A stretch of DNA of 53,633 nucleotides from Blattamonas nauphoetae (taxonomy: Eukaryota; Preaxostyla; Oxymonadida). The stretch's first letter is position 1. Every line of letters begins with the position of its first letter. The stretch is from contig JARBJD010000427.1 of the NCBI GenBank assembly GCA_033064195.1, positions 1 to 53,633 on the forward strand, in the 5' to 3' direction. Position numbers and translations under genes: made by a program. Positions 19,741 to 31,879 of the stretch are shown piece by piece. Under the pieces are notes generated by a model, which ran no database searches, was not told the origin of the DNA, and worked only from the letters and a program-made list of their open reading frames with translations.

Positions 19741-20843
19741 TTTCCACAAAATTCCCCATCAAACCAGTTGTACAAATCACGAATTGTTCGAAGCAGTTCA
19801 ATCACAATGAAGAGAAGAATGAGATGAATCAATATTGACAACAAATAAGTTCCTGTCTGGCTTTGTACACTTTCGTCGAGAATATCTCAGTCTATATCCG
19901 ACTGTGCACAAGTGTTCACTTTCCAAAAGCAAGCAACAAAGAAGATGAAGCCAGTCATGTGGAAATGTGGACTGAAAACACTTCTGAGTTTGAATGACAG
20001 AACAAGAGAGGCGATGATTCACTCCCATTTCGAAGACATCAGAACCGCAGGTGTGTTCGGAAATGGCATGTTGAAACAATGGGATGGGAGTTTTGATTCA
20101 TTTGATGTCGATATTGTTCAGTTCAGTGGATGAGAATGCGAGATGTGAGATGCCAGAAAAAGCGCTACCAAAACAGGGGACGGGCAGAATAAATCAGCAG
20201 TGGTCCACCAGATAAAGGCTAAACATCAACAAATGACTGGACGGGGACGGCAAACTCGAAGGTTTGTGAGATGGAGATGAACGACGATACTTCGTCACGA
20301 AGAAACAAGTTGACGAAGCCAGGACCAAAATCTTGGGTGTTCGTTAGTGGTAGATAGAGAGAGAACAAAATGACGATGAAGAGAAGAGACAAAAGGAGAG
20401 GAAGACAGAGAGAGACCAGAACACCGAAAATGTCGATGTTACAAACAGAAAAAGACCAAAAAGGTAGAACACACCGCAAACAAATCGCGGATGGCTGTGG
20501 AATGATGGGAGTGGGGGCGCATCAGATTTCGGCGAGATAAACGAGATGAGTTTCTGGGATGGTTCAAAAGTCGAGATTTGGAAAGATAATCTGGTCACAA
20601 TGCATCATTCAGGGACACCAGGAATTGTTTGGAGAGAGGACGGTTGACGATGTGACAGTCAAAGGCAGCCGAGTTGAGAACGACGAACCCAAAAGAGCAG
20701 ACCATTTCTGGACGATTGGAGGCGATCCCAGAATCTGATCGTCAGCACCAGCAATCAGTGCATTCCCAACATCCGAGGAGAGTCCGCAGAAATAAGTGTG
20801 TAGTCGTTTGAGAGATGGATTCGACGTGATATTTGATCTCTCA
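19741..20843. repeat. Array spacer 4
   Basis: The right part (20580-20820) is close to the other spacers. The left part (19800-20500) is more diverged and matches spacer 6 (25920-26580) best, so units 4 and 6 share an older spacer type. No gene is called. Confidence 0.65.
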
Positions 20844-21920
20844 CTATTCAGTGATTTCCACATTCGATCCCAGCAATTGCGAGATAGGTTGACAAGTGTG
20901 AACAACAGTGATACCAGAATAGTCCCTTTGTTGTGTCCTCAGCGTCTGTTCGAGTGTGTCTTCGAAGTCTTCTGAATTCAGAGCTCGCATCATCCGTTTC
21001 CCAGATTGGGACACTTCTGGGCCGTGTTTCTTCCATTCAGACAGCGATTGTTCGATGGTGAAGAGAAGAATCCAAAGATGATTATTGTCTTCGGCGGACG
21101 AGAGATATGTTGACAATGTCATCATAATCGGAGATGCGAGAACAAAGTCCAGTGTTGGACGATGGAATGGGCCTATGCCAATGAATCTGATCAATAGAGA
21201 CATGAAGGAATGAAACAAGTCTCCACTGAGGATGTGTCGATTAGAGATCAGAAATGTCACAAAAGGAGACGATGGGATCACGGTCTTTTGGAAGATCTTT
21301 TCACGATGGTTATATTTTTCGACTGCATCGGTGATGTCAAGTTCTTCGAGAGAAGATGGTTCTGCGAGGTCGAGGAACGATCTGATGATTCTGTTGAGAT
21401 TGTCGAATATCCCTTCATTTCCTGATATCGGGAGTGTGCGTGGTTGAACAGGAGTTAACACTTTGCTGACGAGATCTGACTCCACAAGACGATCTTGAAT
21501 TTTGGGTGATGAAAAATATGTTGTTTCTAGAACGAACGACAACGCTGCTGCAATCACAGTCAAGTGGGGAGATGACACCAGAGTCAGAATGCTATTAACA
21601 AAGCCAGAAGGCGATCCGGCTGAAGAGGAAACAAGATCCATGATGAGTCGATTTGCGAGATCAACGCCATCCCATCTCGGTTCGAGGTCATTCAGAAATC
21701 GGACGGCTCTGTCTTGAAGAGCATCGTCAAATGGGTGTTTGCCTTTAACGAGGGCTACAAGCGAATTGTAAATTGTCGATTGGTCCTCGAATGACAAATC
21801 TGAATTGGGATCGAAATGTAGGAATGGTTCGTTGTTAACCACGATAGTCGAAGGTGATTCCTGAGAACCATTCGATAAGGCATCGTTTGAAGTCTTCAAA
21901 GAATCGGTTTCCTCTTTCAT
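20844..21920 (-). CDS. ARM-like repeat protein of oxymonad type, array gene 4 (open)
   Basis: This is an open frame of 358 residues starting MKEETDSLKTSNDALSNGS, identical at the start to gene 1. Repeats in order: FDPNSDLSFEDQSTIYNSLVAL, FVNSILTLVSSPHLTVI, LVESDLVSKVLTPVQP, FVTFLISNRHILSGDL, LDFVLASPIMM, and a C-terminal GKRMMRALNSEDFEDTLEQTL. It ends GSNVEITE, without the acidic tail of gene 1. Genes 4 and 1 are the only units with no break, and so the likeliest working copies. The 5' flank is shared with gene 1 for over 100 bp, so regulation may be shared. Confidence 0.85.
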   Translation of the reverse strand: MKEETDSLKTSNDALSNGSQESPSTIVVNNEPFLHFDPNSDLSFEDQSTIYNSLVALVKGKHPFDDALQDRAVRFLNDLEPRWDGVDLANRLIMDLVSSSAGSPSGFVNSILTLVSSPHLTVIAAALSFVLETTYFSSPKIQDRLVESDLVSKVLTPVQPRTLPISGNEGIFDNLNRIIRSFLDLAEPSSLEELDITDAVEKYNHREKIFQKTVIPSSPFVTFLISNRHILSGDLFHSFMSLLIRFIGIGPFHRPTLDFVLASPIMMTLSTYLSSAEDNNHLWILLFTIEQSLSEWKKHGPEVSQSGKRMMRALNSEDFEDTLEQTLRTQQRDYSGITVVHTCQPISQLLGSNVEITE

Positions 21921-21949
21921 TGAATCGGGAGGAGGATCATCCCATTGTC

Positions 21950-23047
21950 CGTTTGTGATTGAAATCAATCCAACCATCAAACAACAAACGAATTGTCCAA
22001 AAAAATGAAGATTAAGAGAAGAATGATATGAATCAATATTTACAATGAATATCTTTCTGTCTGGTATGTTCCTCTTTTGATGTGAGTTTCTCGTTTAATG
22101 TCCGCATGAACACAATATCCACCTTCCAACAGCAAATAATAACGCAGGTGAAGCCATAAGCTTCAAATTGTGAATGGTGGAGAGTTGAGAGTGTGATGGA
22201 CGGACAAAACGAGTCATCGATTCTCGTTCTTGACGAAGACATGATAAGATCAGAATTGTTCCGAAAATGGCATGTTAACACAATTGGGCGCAAGTTGGGC
22301 CGTGTACAATGTGAATATCGTCCAGTTCAGCGAAAAAGAGTTCGTGCTCAGAAAAGCAAGAAATTGAGTCAGCAGGACAGAATAAGGGCAGGCCAATCCA
22401 ACCGTGTTCCATCGAAGAACTGCTCGACATCAGAAAATGACAACAGTGCAACTCCAAACTCGTCTGGTTGTGTTGGAAGTGATGAAGGACGAAATGTCAA
22501 CAAGAACGTATGTGAGGATATGTCGACAAGGCCCAATGCCCGCTGTTTGCTGGGATGGGAGAAGGAGAGAAAAGGAGGATGAATGGAAGACAGGTAATGG
22601 AGGGGAAGGAGGGAAATGAACAAAACAGTTTTACAAGCTGAGGGTGCAAATGAAAGAAGACCAAAAAAGATGAACACACCTCAAACAGATCGTGGATGGC
22701 TGTGGAATGATGGGAGATGTGGCGAGCATCCCATTTCGACGAGATAAACGAGAGATGGTTCAGAGATGGTCCAAAAGTCGAGATTGAGAAAGATAATCTG
22801 GTCACAATGCACGGTCCAACGATGAGGGAACAATTTGGAGAGAGGGAGGTTGACGATGTGACAATCAAAGACAGCCGCGTTGAGAACGACCAACCCAAAC
22901 GAGCAAACCATTTCTGGACGATTGGACGCGATCTCAGAATCTGCTCATCTGCACCAGCAATCAGCGCATTCCCAACATCCGAGGAGAGTCCGCAGAAATG
23001 AGTTGGAGTCAGTCGAGAGAGGCGGCGTCGACGCGTCAATTGAGATG
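21950..23047. repeat. Array spacer 5
   Basis: This is a conserved spacer 3' to gene 5 with the same landmarks as spacers 1-2. A minus-strand frame (22497-23243) runs from gene 5 into this spacer in another frame; its sequence follows DNA similarity only and is not called. Confidence 0.72.
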
Positions 23048-25818
23048 CTACCATCGCGGCCTTCCCACATTCGATCCCAGATATTGCGAGATCGAGTGAC
23101 AATCTTTGACAAGAAAGCGGCCATAAGTTCCACCCATGTTGTGATTCATAATCTGTTCGAGTGTGTCTTCGAAGCCTTCCGAAAACAGAGCTTGCATCAT
23201 CCGTTTCCCAGATTGGGTCATTTCTGGGCCATCTTCCTTCCATTCATACAGCATATAGTTGAAGTTGAGGAGAGGAACTCAAAGACGAGAATTGTCTTCG
23301 ATGAACGAGAGACAGCTTGAGAATGCCATCACAATCGGAGATGCGAGGACAAACTCCAATGTTGGACGATGAAATGGGCCTATGTAGATGAGTGTGTCCA
23401 ATAGTTCCATGAAAGATTTGAACAAGTCCCCACTGAGGATGAATCGAGTTGAGATCAGAAATGTCACAAATTGAGATGATGGAAGAATGACCTTCTGAAA
23501 GATCATGTCACGAAGGTTGAATTTGTCGACTGCTGCAGTGATGCCAAGTTGATCGAGATAATGTGGAGATGCGAGGTTGATATTTTGATTGATGATTCTG
23601 GTGAGATGGTCAGGCTTTTGAGTGGTGGGATCAAAACAGGTAAAACTGGGATCAATTGATCCCAGTCCCCATTTTTTGACTGACATCACTTTCTTAAATA
23701 GGAGTTTCGAGATTTTCCTCATTCAATTTCAAACTCGATTTTCCTCATTCTCACAAAGACCTGTCTTTTGCTGATTTTCGAGTCTTTTAACCGAAATCAT
23801 GATTCTAAAGGAGAATGGTGTTGAGAACAGGAGTTAACAAGAGAAGAAGAGTGAAGAAAAGTCAAGGGAAGTGACCGATTTGTCTTCTCCACACAATTCA
23901 AAGTCACATGCACACAGCTCGACGAACTCTTCAATTGGCTTCTGATTCGTCCTATTCTTCTCGTTCCACATTCTTCTCAACTAGTCGATCACACACACAA
24001 CCGAATCAACAAATCCACTCTCTCCTCTCACAGATCGCCCACACTAACTCCAAACACTTTCTCGTTCTAGCTCTCCATCGCCAGCATCTCCTCACTCGCC
24101 AACGGATCGTCCGGAAGCCCCACCTCAGCCAGAAGAACATATGGACTTGCTTTCGAACTCAGCGCAGATTCTGTCATAGATACTTGTTGTGATGCTGCAA
24201 TATGGAAGAAAGGACCAATTGTAAGCATTGACACTTTTCCCGCGTTGAGTGCACTAGGCTCGCAAAAACACCGATCATAGCAATTCATCGCTCGCTTGGA
24301 AAAATGCTTGAGAGGCGACAGATTTTGGAGCGGCACCGGATCTTCTTGCTTTCAGAAGAGTACCCAGAATACAAACGAGAGACAGGCAGATCGGGGAAGA
24401 CCATTCTCCACACTCGACTGACCGTTAGGAAATCGCGAGGGATTAGAGGAAAAGAATATCAGAATAGACTTTAGATGATGCAGAGGAAGACATACTGTTT
24501 GCAGCATCAAATTCAAACCGAACAGATGAAGTCCCATCGCATCTTGGGAAGGATGGAAAAAACAATCCCAAAACTGACCTTCCCGAAGTTGAACTACACG
24601 ATGCCACGGTTGTCCGTCCTCTCTCGACCGCCCCTGCCTTCTCCTCCCAAAACCAACCGCTAATCACAATACTGAGATCTCGATTCGTCACAAACAAAAC
24701 CGCGCCTCGCCGCCCCCTCGTCCTCCCCGTTCTCCTCACTCACTCCCCACCACTCGCCCACCGACCCCTTCCGCGCTGTGCTCTCGTCACTGTTCGTATT
24801 CCTCTGCTCTGCGACGGTTCTGACGGCGTCGATCCAAGCGGCGTTGCACATCCACGAAGTGGGCATCTCTCGGCTCTTCTCACTTTCAATTTTACAAACT
24901 CGCACTCCCTATTCGCCATCCCCATCTCCCAGAATCGAGCTCATTCCTTCTGAAGCAGTTCATCCGGTCTTAACCATAAATTTGGATTTCACTCTCATCT
25001 CAATTGTTTTGGACATATCATCAATTTTATGTGCAAATCCAAGAATTATTCACTGTTTATTCTTCGGACGACATTCAGAAACTCGGAAATTTACATCATA
25101 TACGCCATAATTGTGAGTCACAAAAAGACTCATGTTATTGTTCGATCTAATGAACATTTTCATTTCATCTCGGTTTTCTATTCAGATATCATATATTTCA
25201 AGAAGGAAAATAGTGAAAAGAAACGAAATGGTATTGCAGAAATTAACTGGGATCAGATCCGACTGGGATCACTGGGATCAAATCAGAAGCCTGGAGATGG
25301 TGGAATATCGGTTCTTTTCCTGAAATCGTCGGTGTGTGAGAATGAACAGGAGTCAACACATTGGTGACAATACCTGATTTCACGAGATGAAGTCGAATTG
25401 GAGGTTTTGAGGAGAAGAGAACAGCTTTCAGTAGTGACAACGCTGCTGCAACCATAGTTGAGCGGGGAGACAAATGAAGAGTCAGAATGCTCTCAACAAA
25501 GCGAGATGGTGAGCCATCAGATGAGGGAACGAGGTCAATGACGAGTCGATCTCCACGATCTTCCTCATCATACTCTGGTTCGAGGTTGTCCAAAAATTGA
25601 ACGGCTCTGTCTTGAAGGGCATCGTCAAATGGGTATTTGGCTTTAACGAGGGCTACAAGCGAATTGTAAAGTCTTGATTTCTCATGAAAAGAGAATTCGG
25701 TGTTCGAATCGTAATTCAGGAATGGTTCATGATCTGTTTCGACTCCCGGGTGTGTTGTGGGTGAGTCTTTCAAACAGGCATCAATGGATGAGCTCAGACA
25801 AACTGGTTGGTCCTCCAT
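23048..25818 (-). pseudogene. ARM-like array gene 5, split by an hAT-like insertion
   Basis: The N-terminal part (25302-25818, MEDQPVCLSSSIDACL) and C-terminal part (23048-23610) are the two sides of one gene; the insertion lies after IFHHL. The frame would be continuous across the insertion site with a single copy of the 8-bp duplication. A TGA at about 23279-23281 lies in frame before MLYEWKEDGPE; gene 6 has the same stop. The C terminus ends LGSNVGRPRW. Confidence 0.85.
23611..25293. mobile_element. hAT-like non-autonomous DNA transposon, 1683 bp
   Basis: The 8-bp duplication GAGATGGT (23603-23610 and 25294-25301) flanks ends reading CAGGCTTTTGA and, on the other strand, CAGGCTTCTGA. The 8-bp duplication and CAG start are typical of hAT elements. 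GGGATC/GATCCC repeats lie just inside both ends (TGGGATCAATTGATCCCA on the left). The interior holds patchy frames and a GC-rich stretch at 24650-24850. No transposase is recognised. Confidence 0.85.
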
Positions 25819-25918
25819 TGAAGTGACAATTCGATCATCCCACCAGATGTCTTTTCGCAATGACGTTGTGTAAAAAAAGACATAATTCACTAATTTCAAA
25901 GTAGATTGTATTAACAAT

Positions 25919-26950
25919 GAAGAGAAGAATGAGATGAATCATCACTTACAACGACAATCTCCCTATCTGGAAAGTTAAACATTCACCGAGAGTTTCTCTG
26001 CCCATGTCAGCGTGTCCATTATATTCTCCCTCCAATAGCAAACAGCAAAGAAGATGACGCCAGATCCTTCAAAACGTGGACAGGAGATACTGCTGATTCT
26101 GAATGACAGAACAAGAGAGACGACGATTCGTGCCCATTTCGAAGACATTATCGTCGCACGTGTGTTCGAAAATGGAATGTCGAAACAATGAGATGGGAGT
26201 TGTGACCTGGCCAAGTGTGATATCGTTCAGTTCAGTGAAGATAAGTCCGCGGTCAGAAAAGTCAGAAAACTCGTCACCAAAACAGAGGATTGGCAGAATA
26301 AATCAACTGTTGTCCATCCCACGAAGGGTAAGCATCAACAAATGATGGAATGGAAACTGAAAACTGGTAGTTTCGTCAAGTGGAGATGAGCGATGATTCT
26401 TCGTCACGAAAGAATCAATTGACAGAATGAGGACCAAAATTCTGATTGGATGCTGTTGTGGAGAGAATGAGAGAAAATGAGAATGAAGAGACGAGACAAA
26501 TGGAGAGGAAGACAGAGAGAGACCAGAACACAGAAAAGGCCGATGGAATGAATAGAAAATGACCAAAACAGCAGAACACATCTCAAACAGATTGTGGGTG
26601 GCTGTGGAATCACTGAAATACGGAGTGCATCCAATTTCGACGAAATAAACGAGAAGAGTTTCAGAGATTGTTTGAAAGTCGAGATTCGGAAAGATAATCT
26701 GGTCACAATGCATCGTTGAGGGACACCAGGAATTGTTTGGAGAGAGGATGGCTGACGATGTGACAGTCAAAGACAGCCGCGTTGAGAACGACCGACCCAA
26801 AAGAGCAGACCATTTCTGGACGATTGGAGGCGATCCCAGAATCTGTTCGTCGGCACCAGTAATCAGTGTATTCCAAACATCCGAGGAGGGTCCGAAGAAA
26901 TCATTATCGAGTCATTCAAGAGAGACATTTTCGCAGCGTCATTAGAGATC
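25919..26950. repeat. Array spacer 6
   Basis: This is homologous to spacer 4 on the left and to all spacers on the right (26690-26900). No gene is called. Confidence 0.7.
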
Positions 26951-29940
26951 TCAATCTTCTGGGATTTCCACATTCGATCCCAGTTTCTGTGTGATGGAGT
27001 AACTAATTCTGACAATATCGAAACCATAATTTTCGCTCTTGTCATGTTTCAGTGTCTGTTCGAGTGTGTCTTCGAAGCCTTCCGAAAACAGAGCTTGCAT
27101 CATCCGTTTCCCAGATTGGGTCATTTCTGGGCCATCTTCCTTCCATTCGTACAGCATATAGTTGAAGTTGAGGAGAGGAACTCAAAGACGAAAATCCTCT
27201 TCGAAGAACGAGAGACAACTTGAGAATGCCATCACAATCGGAGATGCGAGAACAAACTCTAATGTTGGACGATGAAATGGGCAGATTCGAAGGTATGTTG
27301 CTAATAGAGACATTGGCCTGTTAAGCTGTGTCCAGCTCATGTGGCATTGTCCTGTCCAGTGTCCAGTCTCCTATTTAGGAGTTGAGACAGTCGTGAAACC
27401 GGTCAATGGGGAGATCTAAGTCGAACGTCAACAATGATTAAACGAACGAGAATTGAAGGCTTTACGCAGGTATATGAGAGTCATTTCGGTGGATTGAGAT
27501 CAATTAGCGTCGGTGATGCTGATTTGAATCGATTACATGGGCTGATCAGAAACATGTCAACCATCTCTCCTTGAATTTTCAACTCCACGTACAGATTCTC
27601 ACAACAATGATATCGAACAAGTACAAAACGAAATGGCGGGGGTGGATGTCATAACCTGGCTGGCATGATTAGTGATACACCCTCCAACTCCAACGCAATC
27701 TGCTCCTCCCCGCTAGTCGACAGACTCGGCTCGGGCAGAGGAATCGTCTTGCAGCACATTTCGTATTTGTGAGGCGGGAGATGCTTGTGGACGAGGAGAC
27801 GGAGTCCCGTTTTGTTGCTGTTCTCTCCCTTCAAATATGTTGAGTGAATGTGCCTCGAACATCGAAAAAAACATCTTGCTGTGCATATTTCGCTTGCTGG
27901 CCAGCTTCTCAGCAATTATATTCGGCTTCTGACACTTCAACAGCGACTCGAATCTCACTGACGCCTGGCTCTTTATCATCGCCCGATCATCTTCGGAAAG
28001 TGTGCCAATGTCAGGAAATGAGAGTTTACTCGCTGTATTGGTGTCGATCCCGCGAGGAGGTGGGGAATTCAGATGATCGCACTGTTCGGTGTGACAATGC
28101 TCTTGTTCACCAGAATGCCAATGAACTCCGCGTGTCCTCGAAGTGCATCTCATCACTTCATTCTACTATTGTTGAGTCGTGAAAAAGTTGAACCCTGGAG
28201 GCAAATGAGGAAAAGAGGAGATGGAATAGACGAAGGAAAAGCAAGTAGAGTGGAAGAGTGGAGAAATATCGTGAGAGAAGAATGAAGATGAGATAAATTT
28301 CCAGGAAACAAATTCTGACAAACCATGGATCAATGAAAAAGTCTCTGTTCAATCTTTCTGAGAAGTTTTGTTCCGGGTATTTTATCTAGTATCCCTCGGC
28401 CAGACGAGGATGTCATGGTTTCGAAATTGGTTTTCTCGTGAATGGATTCACGATAAATGGGTGTTTTGGATCCCCACAAGACAGGAAGAACTCGGATGAT
28501 TGTTGATTCGAAGATCACCATTAATTTCACGTGAAATCACATTGACTGTCAGAGAAGTGCACCGGGTCAGCAACATAGAGGAAATTATCTCGAGATACTA
28601 TTGGTCTTCATGGATGGCCATCACTTCAGGAACTGTTTGGTCGGCTCGAATGGCGGAGGAATACGTGTTCTGTTCTTATGAGAGAAGTTGAGAAATTGAG
28701 ATGAAAGTTGAAATAATGTGAGAAAAAACGAGAGAACACACTGTGAATGCTGACCAAACCCCTGCGAGAGAGGAGATCTCCACGACAGGCAGGATGCCGA
28801 GTTGAAGACGTCATTGTCTTTCGAATCAGAGACACGACATCCTACACGTCGAACATGTGAAAAAAAGAAGGTAAAATCAAACCGCAAGTGAAATTGAGAT
28901 GGAACTGTATCCCTTTATACATGTCGATTGGACAGGACTAATTGAGAAGAACTCAGAAAAAGAATACCAGTCAATTGTCCAGTGCTGTCCAACGCTGTCC
29001 AATCATGGGTGGATCATGCCGATCGTTCCACCTCTTCGAATTTACTCTGATTCAAGCCATTTCGCCCTTTTTTGTGTTATTATCTTCAATTCTTTGTGAA
29101 ATCGGATAGAAAAATGAATTGAGGGTGAAATGAACGAGATGAAAAATGAGTGTCCAATCGAGGTCGATTGTCCTGTCCAACACTGGACAGTGTCCAATCC
29201 AATTAACAGACCAATAGAGACATGAATGAATACAACACATCTCCATTTAGGATAAACAGATTTGAGATCATAAATGTCACAAAATGAGACGATGGGAGCA
29301 CGACCTTCTGAAGGATCATTTCACGATGGTTGAATGCATCGTCTTTTGCAATCTTCCCGAGTTGTTGGAGAGATAATGGAGATGTAATGGTGATGCAATC
29401 GAGGATGATTGTTATGAGATTGTAGAACATCGTTTCATTTCCTGAAATTGGCAGTGTGTGAGGTTGAACTGCCGCTAACACTTTGCTGACGAGATCAGAC
29501 TCCACGAGACGACATCGAATTTCAGTTGATGAGTCTTCTGCTGTTTTGTGGAGAAACGACAATGCTGTGACAACTACAGTCGAGTGGGGAGATGACAGCA
29601 GAGTCAGAATGCTCTCAACAAAGCCAGATGGCGAGCCGGCTGAAGAGGGAACGAGGTCTGTGACGAGTTTCGTAGCAAGTTCGTCTTCGTTCCATTTCGG
29701 TTCGAGGCTCTTCAGAAATTGGACAGCTTTGTCCTGAAGTGCTTTGTCAAAAGGATGTTCAGCTTTCACGAGGGCAACAAGCGAACAGAAAATTGTCGAT
29801 TGGTCCTCAAACGACAATTTTGAGTTCACATCGAAAGTCGGGAAATGATTGGACAATGTGTTCACAGCCGAATGAGAATCCCGCGAATGATTCGGATCGG
29901 CATCATTGCTTGAGTTAAAAGCAACCAACTCTTCATTCAT
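26951..29940 (-). pseudogene. ARM-like array gene 6, split by a MULE-like insertion
   Basis: The N-terminal part runs from the ATG at 29940 (MNEELVAFNSSNDADPN) to FMSLL at the insertion edge. The C-terminal part (26951-27313) continues with the LEFVLASPIVMAF repeat and ends GSNVEIPED. The same in-frame TGA as in gene 5 precedes MLYEWKEDGPEM. The insertion left an 11-bp duplication of coding sequence. The 5' flank diverges from the other units right after the start codon, so this unit is the truncated right end of the array. Confidence 0.84.
27314..29212. mobile_element. MULE-like DNA transposon, about 1.9 kb, in array gene 6
   Basis: The 11-bp direct repeat AATAGAGACAT flanks it (27303-27313 and 29213-29223); paralogous genes have one copy. 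The ends share GG(C/T)CTGTTAA, followed by TGTCCAGTGT-type subterminal repeats on both sides. A duplication of 9-11 bp suggests a Mutator-like element. Minus-strand frames at 27649-28156 (SFPDIGTLSEDDRAMIKSQA, then a Gln/Pro-rich part) may be a gene fragment, but the product is not recognised. No transposase is seen. Confidence 0.75.
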
Positions 29941-30018
29941 TGAATCTGAACAGAAACCTGCCCTTATTTCGTCCTTCTCATCATCCTCAAGCTCGTTTTT
30001 TCTTGTTGAACAGAGGCC

Positions 30019-30939
30019 ATGTCTTTCCTCTGTCTTTCACTTCCTGTATTCGCATTTTTCTGGCAGACTGTCGTCTGTCATACCCCGGTCTATCGTACAC
30101 CAATCAATCAGTTTCCGCATGTTTCAGACCTCAATTCGGAGCTACCGTCAACCATAGCACTCCAAGGCTGTGCTTATGAATGTTCGTCGTTTCCGTTTGT
30201 TTCCACAGAGATGACTATCAAAGGGACCACACACACAGTCATCCTCCTCTCTTCAAAAGTTCACGAACCACTCCCCACATATCCGATCAAATCTCGACAA
30301 TCAAATTCACCAGTCCTTATCTCTTTATTTCAGATGACAAATTCATCTGTCTCGATGGAATCCCTCCACTTGAACTTGTTCCACGACGCATCTCCACAAA
30401 ACACGCCACCGTCGTCGAAATCGCCACAAAAGGAAGTTACCCCAAACATCAGATGTGCTGTTGTGGAGAACTCTGTGCTTTTACTGTTCGAATGCGTCAT
30501 TACCCTGTTGTCGTCAGTTGCTCCCTTCCTCCTCTCGACTGCCGCAGAATGTCCGGGAATCAGCCCTTCTCTGACTCTGATCAACACGTCACTTCATTCA
30601 AAAACGGTTGTAGTCCCCAAATTTTCGGAAATATCAGCTTCCCAGCCATTCACTGAGCACGCCACAGTCGCCATCTCATCACTCTCCATCTCTTCCGTGA
30701 CACTTTCTGAGAGTTCGGGAATTGCATGCCATATTTCAACAAACACTCCGCTGTTGACTCTGTCGGCCTCAATCACCTCCTGCTCGTTCCGCAACGTGAG
30801 TTCGATGTCGTCTTCATTAACAACTCGCCGCGGAGCATGTTTGCAACAGCTGATGGCCGGAAACGATCTGGAACGAGTCGACAACGCTCTTTACGGAACA
30901 GTGACAGGAATTCTTGAGTATTCGAACACTTTTCACTGA
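30019..30939 (+). CDS. Secreted surface protein, pectin-lyase-like style, probably truncated
   Basis: The frame of 306 residues begins with a likely signal peptide (MSFLCLSLPVFAFFWQTVVC). The body is rich in Ser, Thr and short beta-strand-like stretches (SSLSISSVTLSESSG; LTLSASITSCSFRNVSS), as in the large beta-helix surface families of oxymonads. The same frame continues after the TGA for about 70 codons with similar composition (NETILEWENPTRPTCEDSSG), so the gene may be cut short by a nonsense change. A pyrimidine-rich TTTATTTCAG at about 30330 could be a splice acceptor. It is convergent with the split surface gene to the right. Confidence 0.65.
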   Translation: MSFLCLSLPVFAFFWQTVVCHTPVYRTPINQFPHVSDLNSELPSTIALQGCAYECSSFPFVSTEMTIKGTTHTVILLSSKVHEPLPTYPIKSRQSNSPVLISLFQMTNSSVSMESLHLNLFHDASPQNTPPSSKSPQKEVTPNIRCAVVENSVLLLFECVITLLSSVAPFLLSTAAECPGISPSLTLINTSLHSKTVVVPKFSEISASQPFTEHATVAISSLSISSVTLSESSGIACHISTNTPLLTLSASITSCSFRNVSSMSSSLTTRRGACLQQLMAGNDLERVDNALYGTVTGILEYSNTFH

Positions 30940-31879
30940 TTCAACGAAACCATCCTGGAATGGGAGAACCCAACACGACCAACTTGTGAAGATTCGAGTG
31001 GAGAAATTCACACACTCCTTCACTCGTGCATCAAAGAGAACGTTGTGGTTCATTGGGAGTTGTCGAAGAGACTGAAGAAACAATGGTGGAATTTGAGAAA
31101 GAATAAGAAACTACGGATCAGAGAAATGAGGAAGACAAAAGGTGTCTGTCAGAAAAGATAATTTCGTTTCAGAGATTTCCGACCTTCCTGTAAACTTGAT
31201 AGTGGACCACAGCATCCGAAATACGATTTTGAGTTCATCATTGCGATTGTCTTAGAAGCCAAGCAGTACAGCGACCAGAAGAGCAAGCGATGCGAAGGCA
31301 ACTGTCTTTCGTGCTCCAGAATACAAACACCCGACATATCTCACCTGGTCACCGAACTCCATCTTCACAGTGTACTCCCCACTGATCCCCACATTTGCTC
31401 GCGGCACAGCTGCCACTGCCCTGTCAGACTGTCCTGATTGTTTGATCAATACTCCTCCATAATCTCTCTCCACGTTGTATTGACCAACGTACCACGTCAT
31501 CTCGTCCCAGCGAATGAGCTTGTCGTCGACGTCTTCGGTGTGATAGCGAGGCGCAATGCTCACTTTCAGGCGGTGAAGAGCAGCGACGCTCTTGGATCTG
31601 GTTCGGGAGAAGAATTCGGCAAGAAGATAGTTTCCGAGGTCATTCGATTGGCCGCCTGTTTTGGGGCCGACTATATCTCATCAAGCATTCCATCTATATC
31701 TCATCAAGTTTTGATCAGACTTTTACTATGTCCCTTAATTGTCTTTTCAACTTTTCTGATGTCGCTCTTTTTCCGACTCAACACATCATTCTTCTTTTCA
31801 TTCCAGTCTATTTCTCTCAATTTTCGATATTTTTGGTGCAATAATCTCACTTCTGTTGTTTCAAACACGATACGTTGAT

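Larger units (their letters stand above)
11766..29948 (-). repeat. Tandem array of six ARM-like gene units
   Basis: Six head-to-tail units each hold about 1 kb of conserved spacer and a gene of about 1.1 kb on the minus strand. Genes: 12756-13883, 16017-17091, 18640-19710, 20844-21920, 23048-25818 and 26951-29940. The last two are long because DNA transposons sit inside them. The spacers are as conserved as the genes, so this is segmental duplication rather than a gene family spread by retroposition. Both ends of the array stop abruptly within a unit. Confidence 0.9.

Noticed and set aside
18640-29940. Alternative genetic code (stop codons read as Gln, known in some oxymonads)
   Set aside because: Long open frames such as PolB use CAA/CAG for Gln and end at TAA; the stop in array gene 3 replaces Ser, not Gln.
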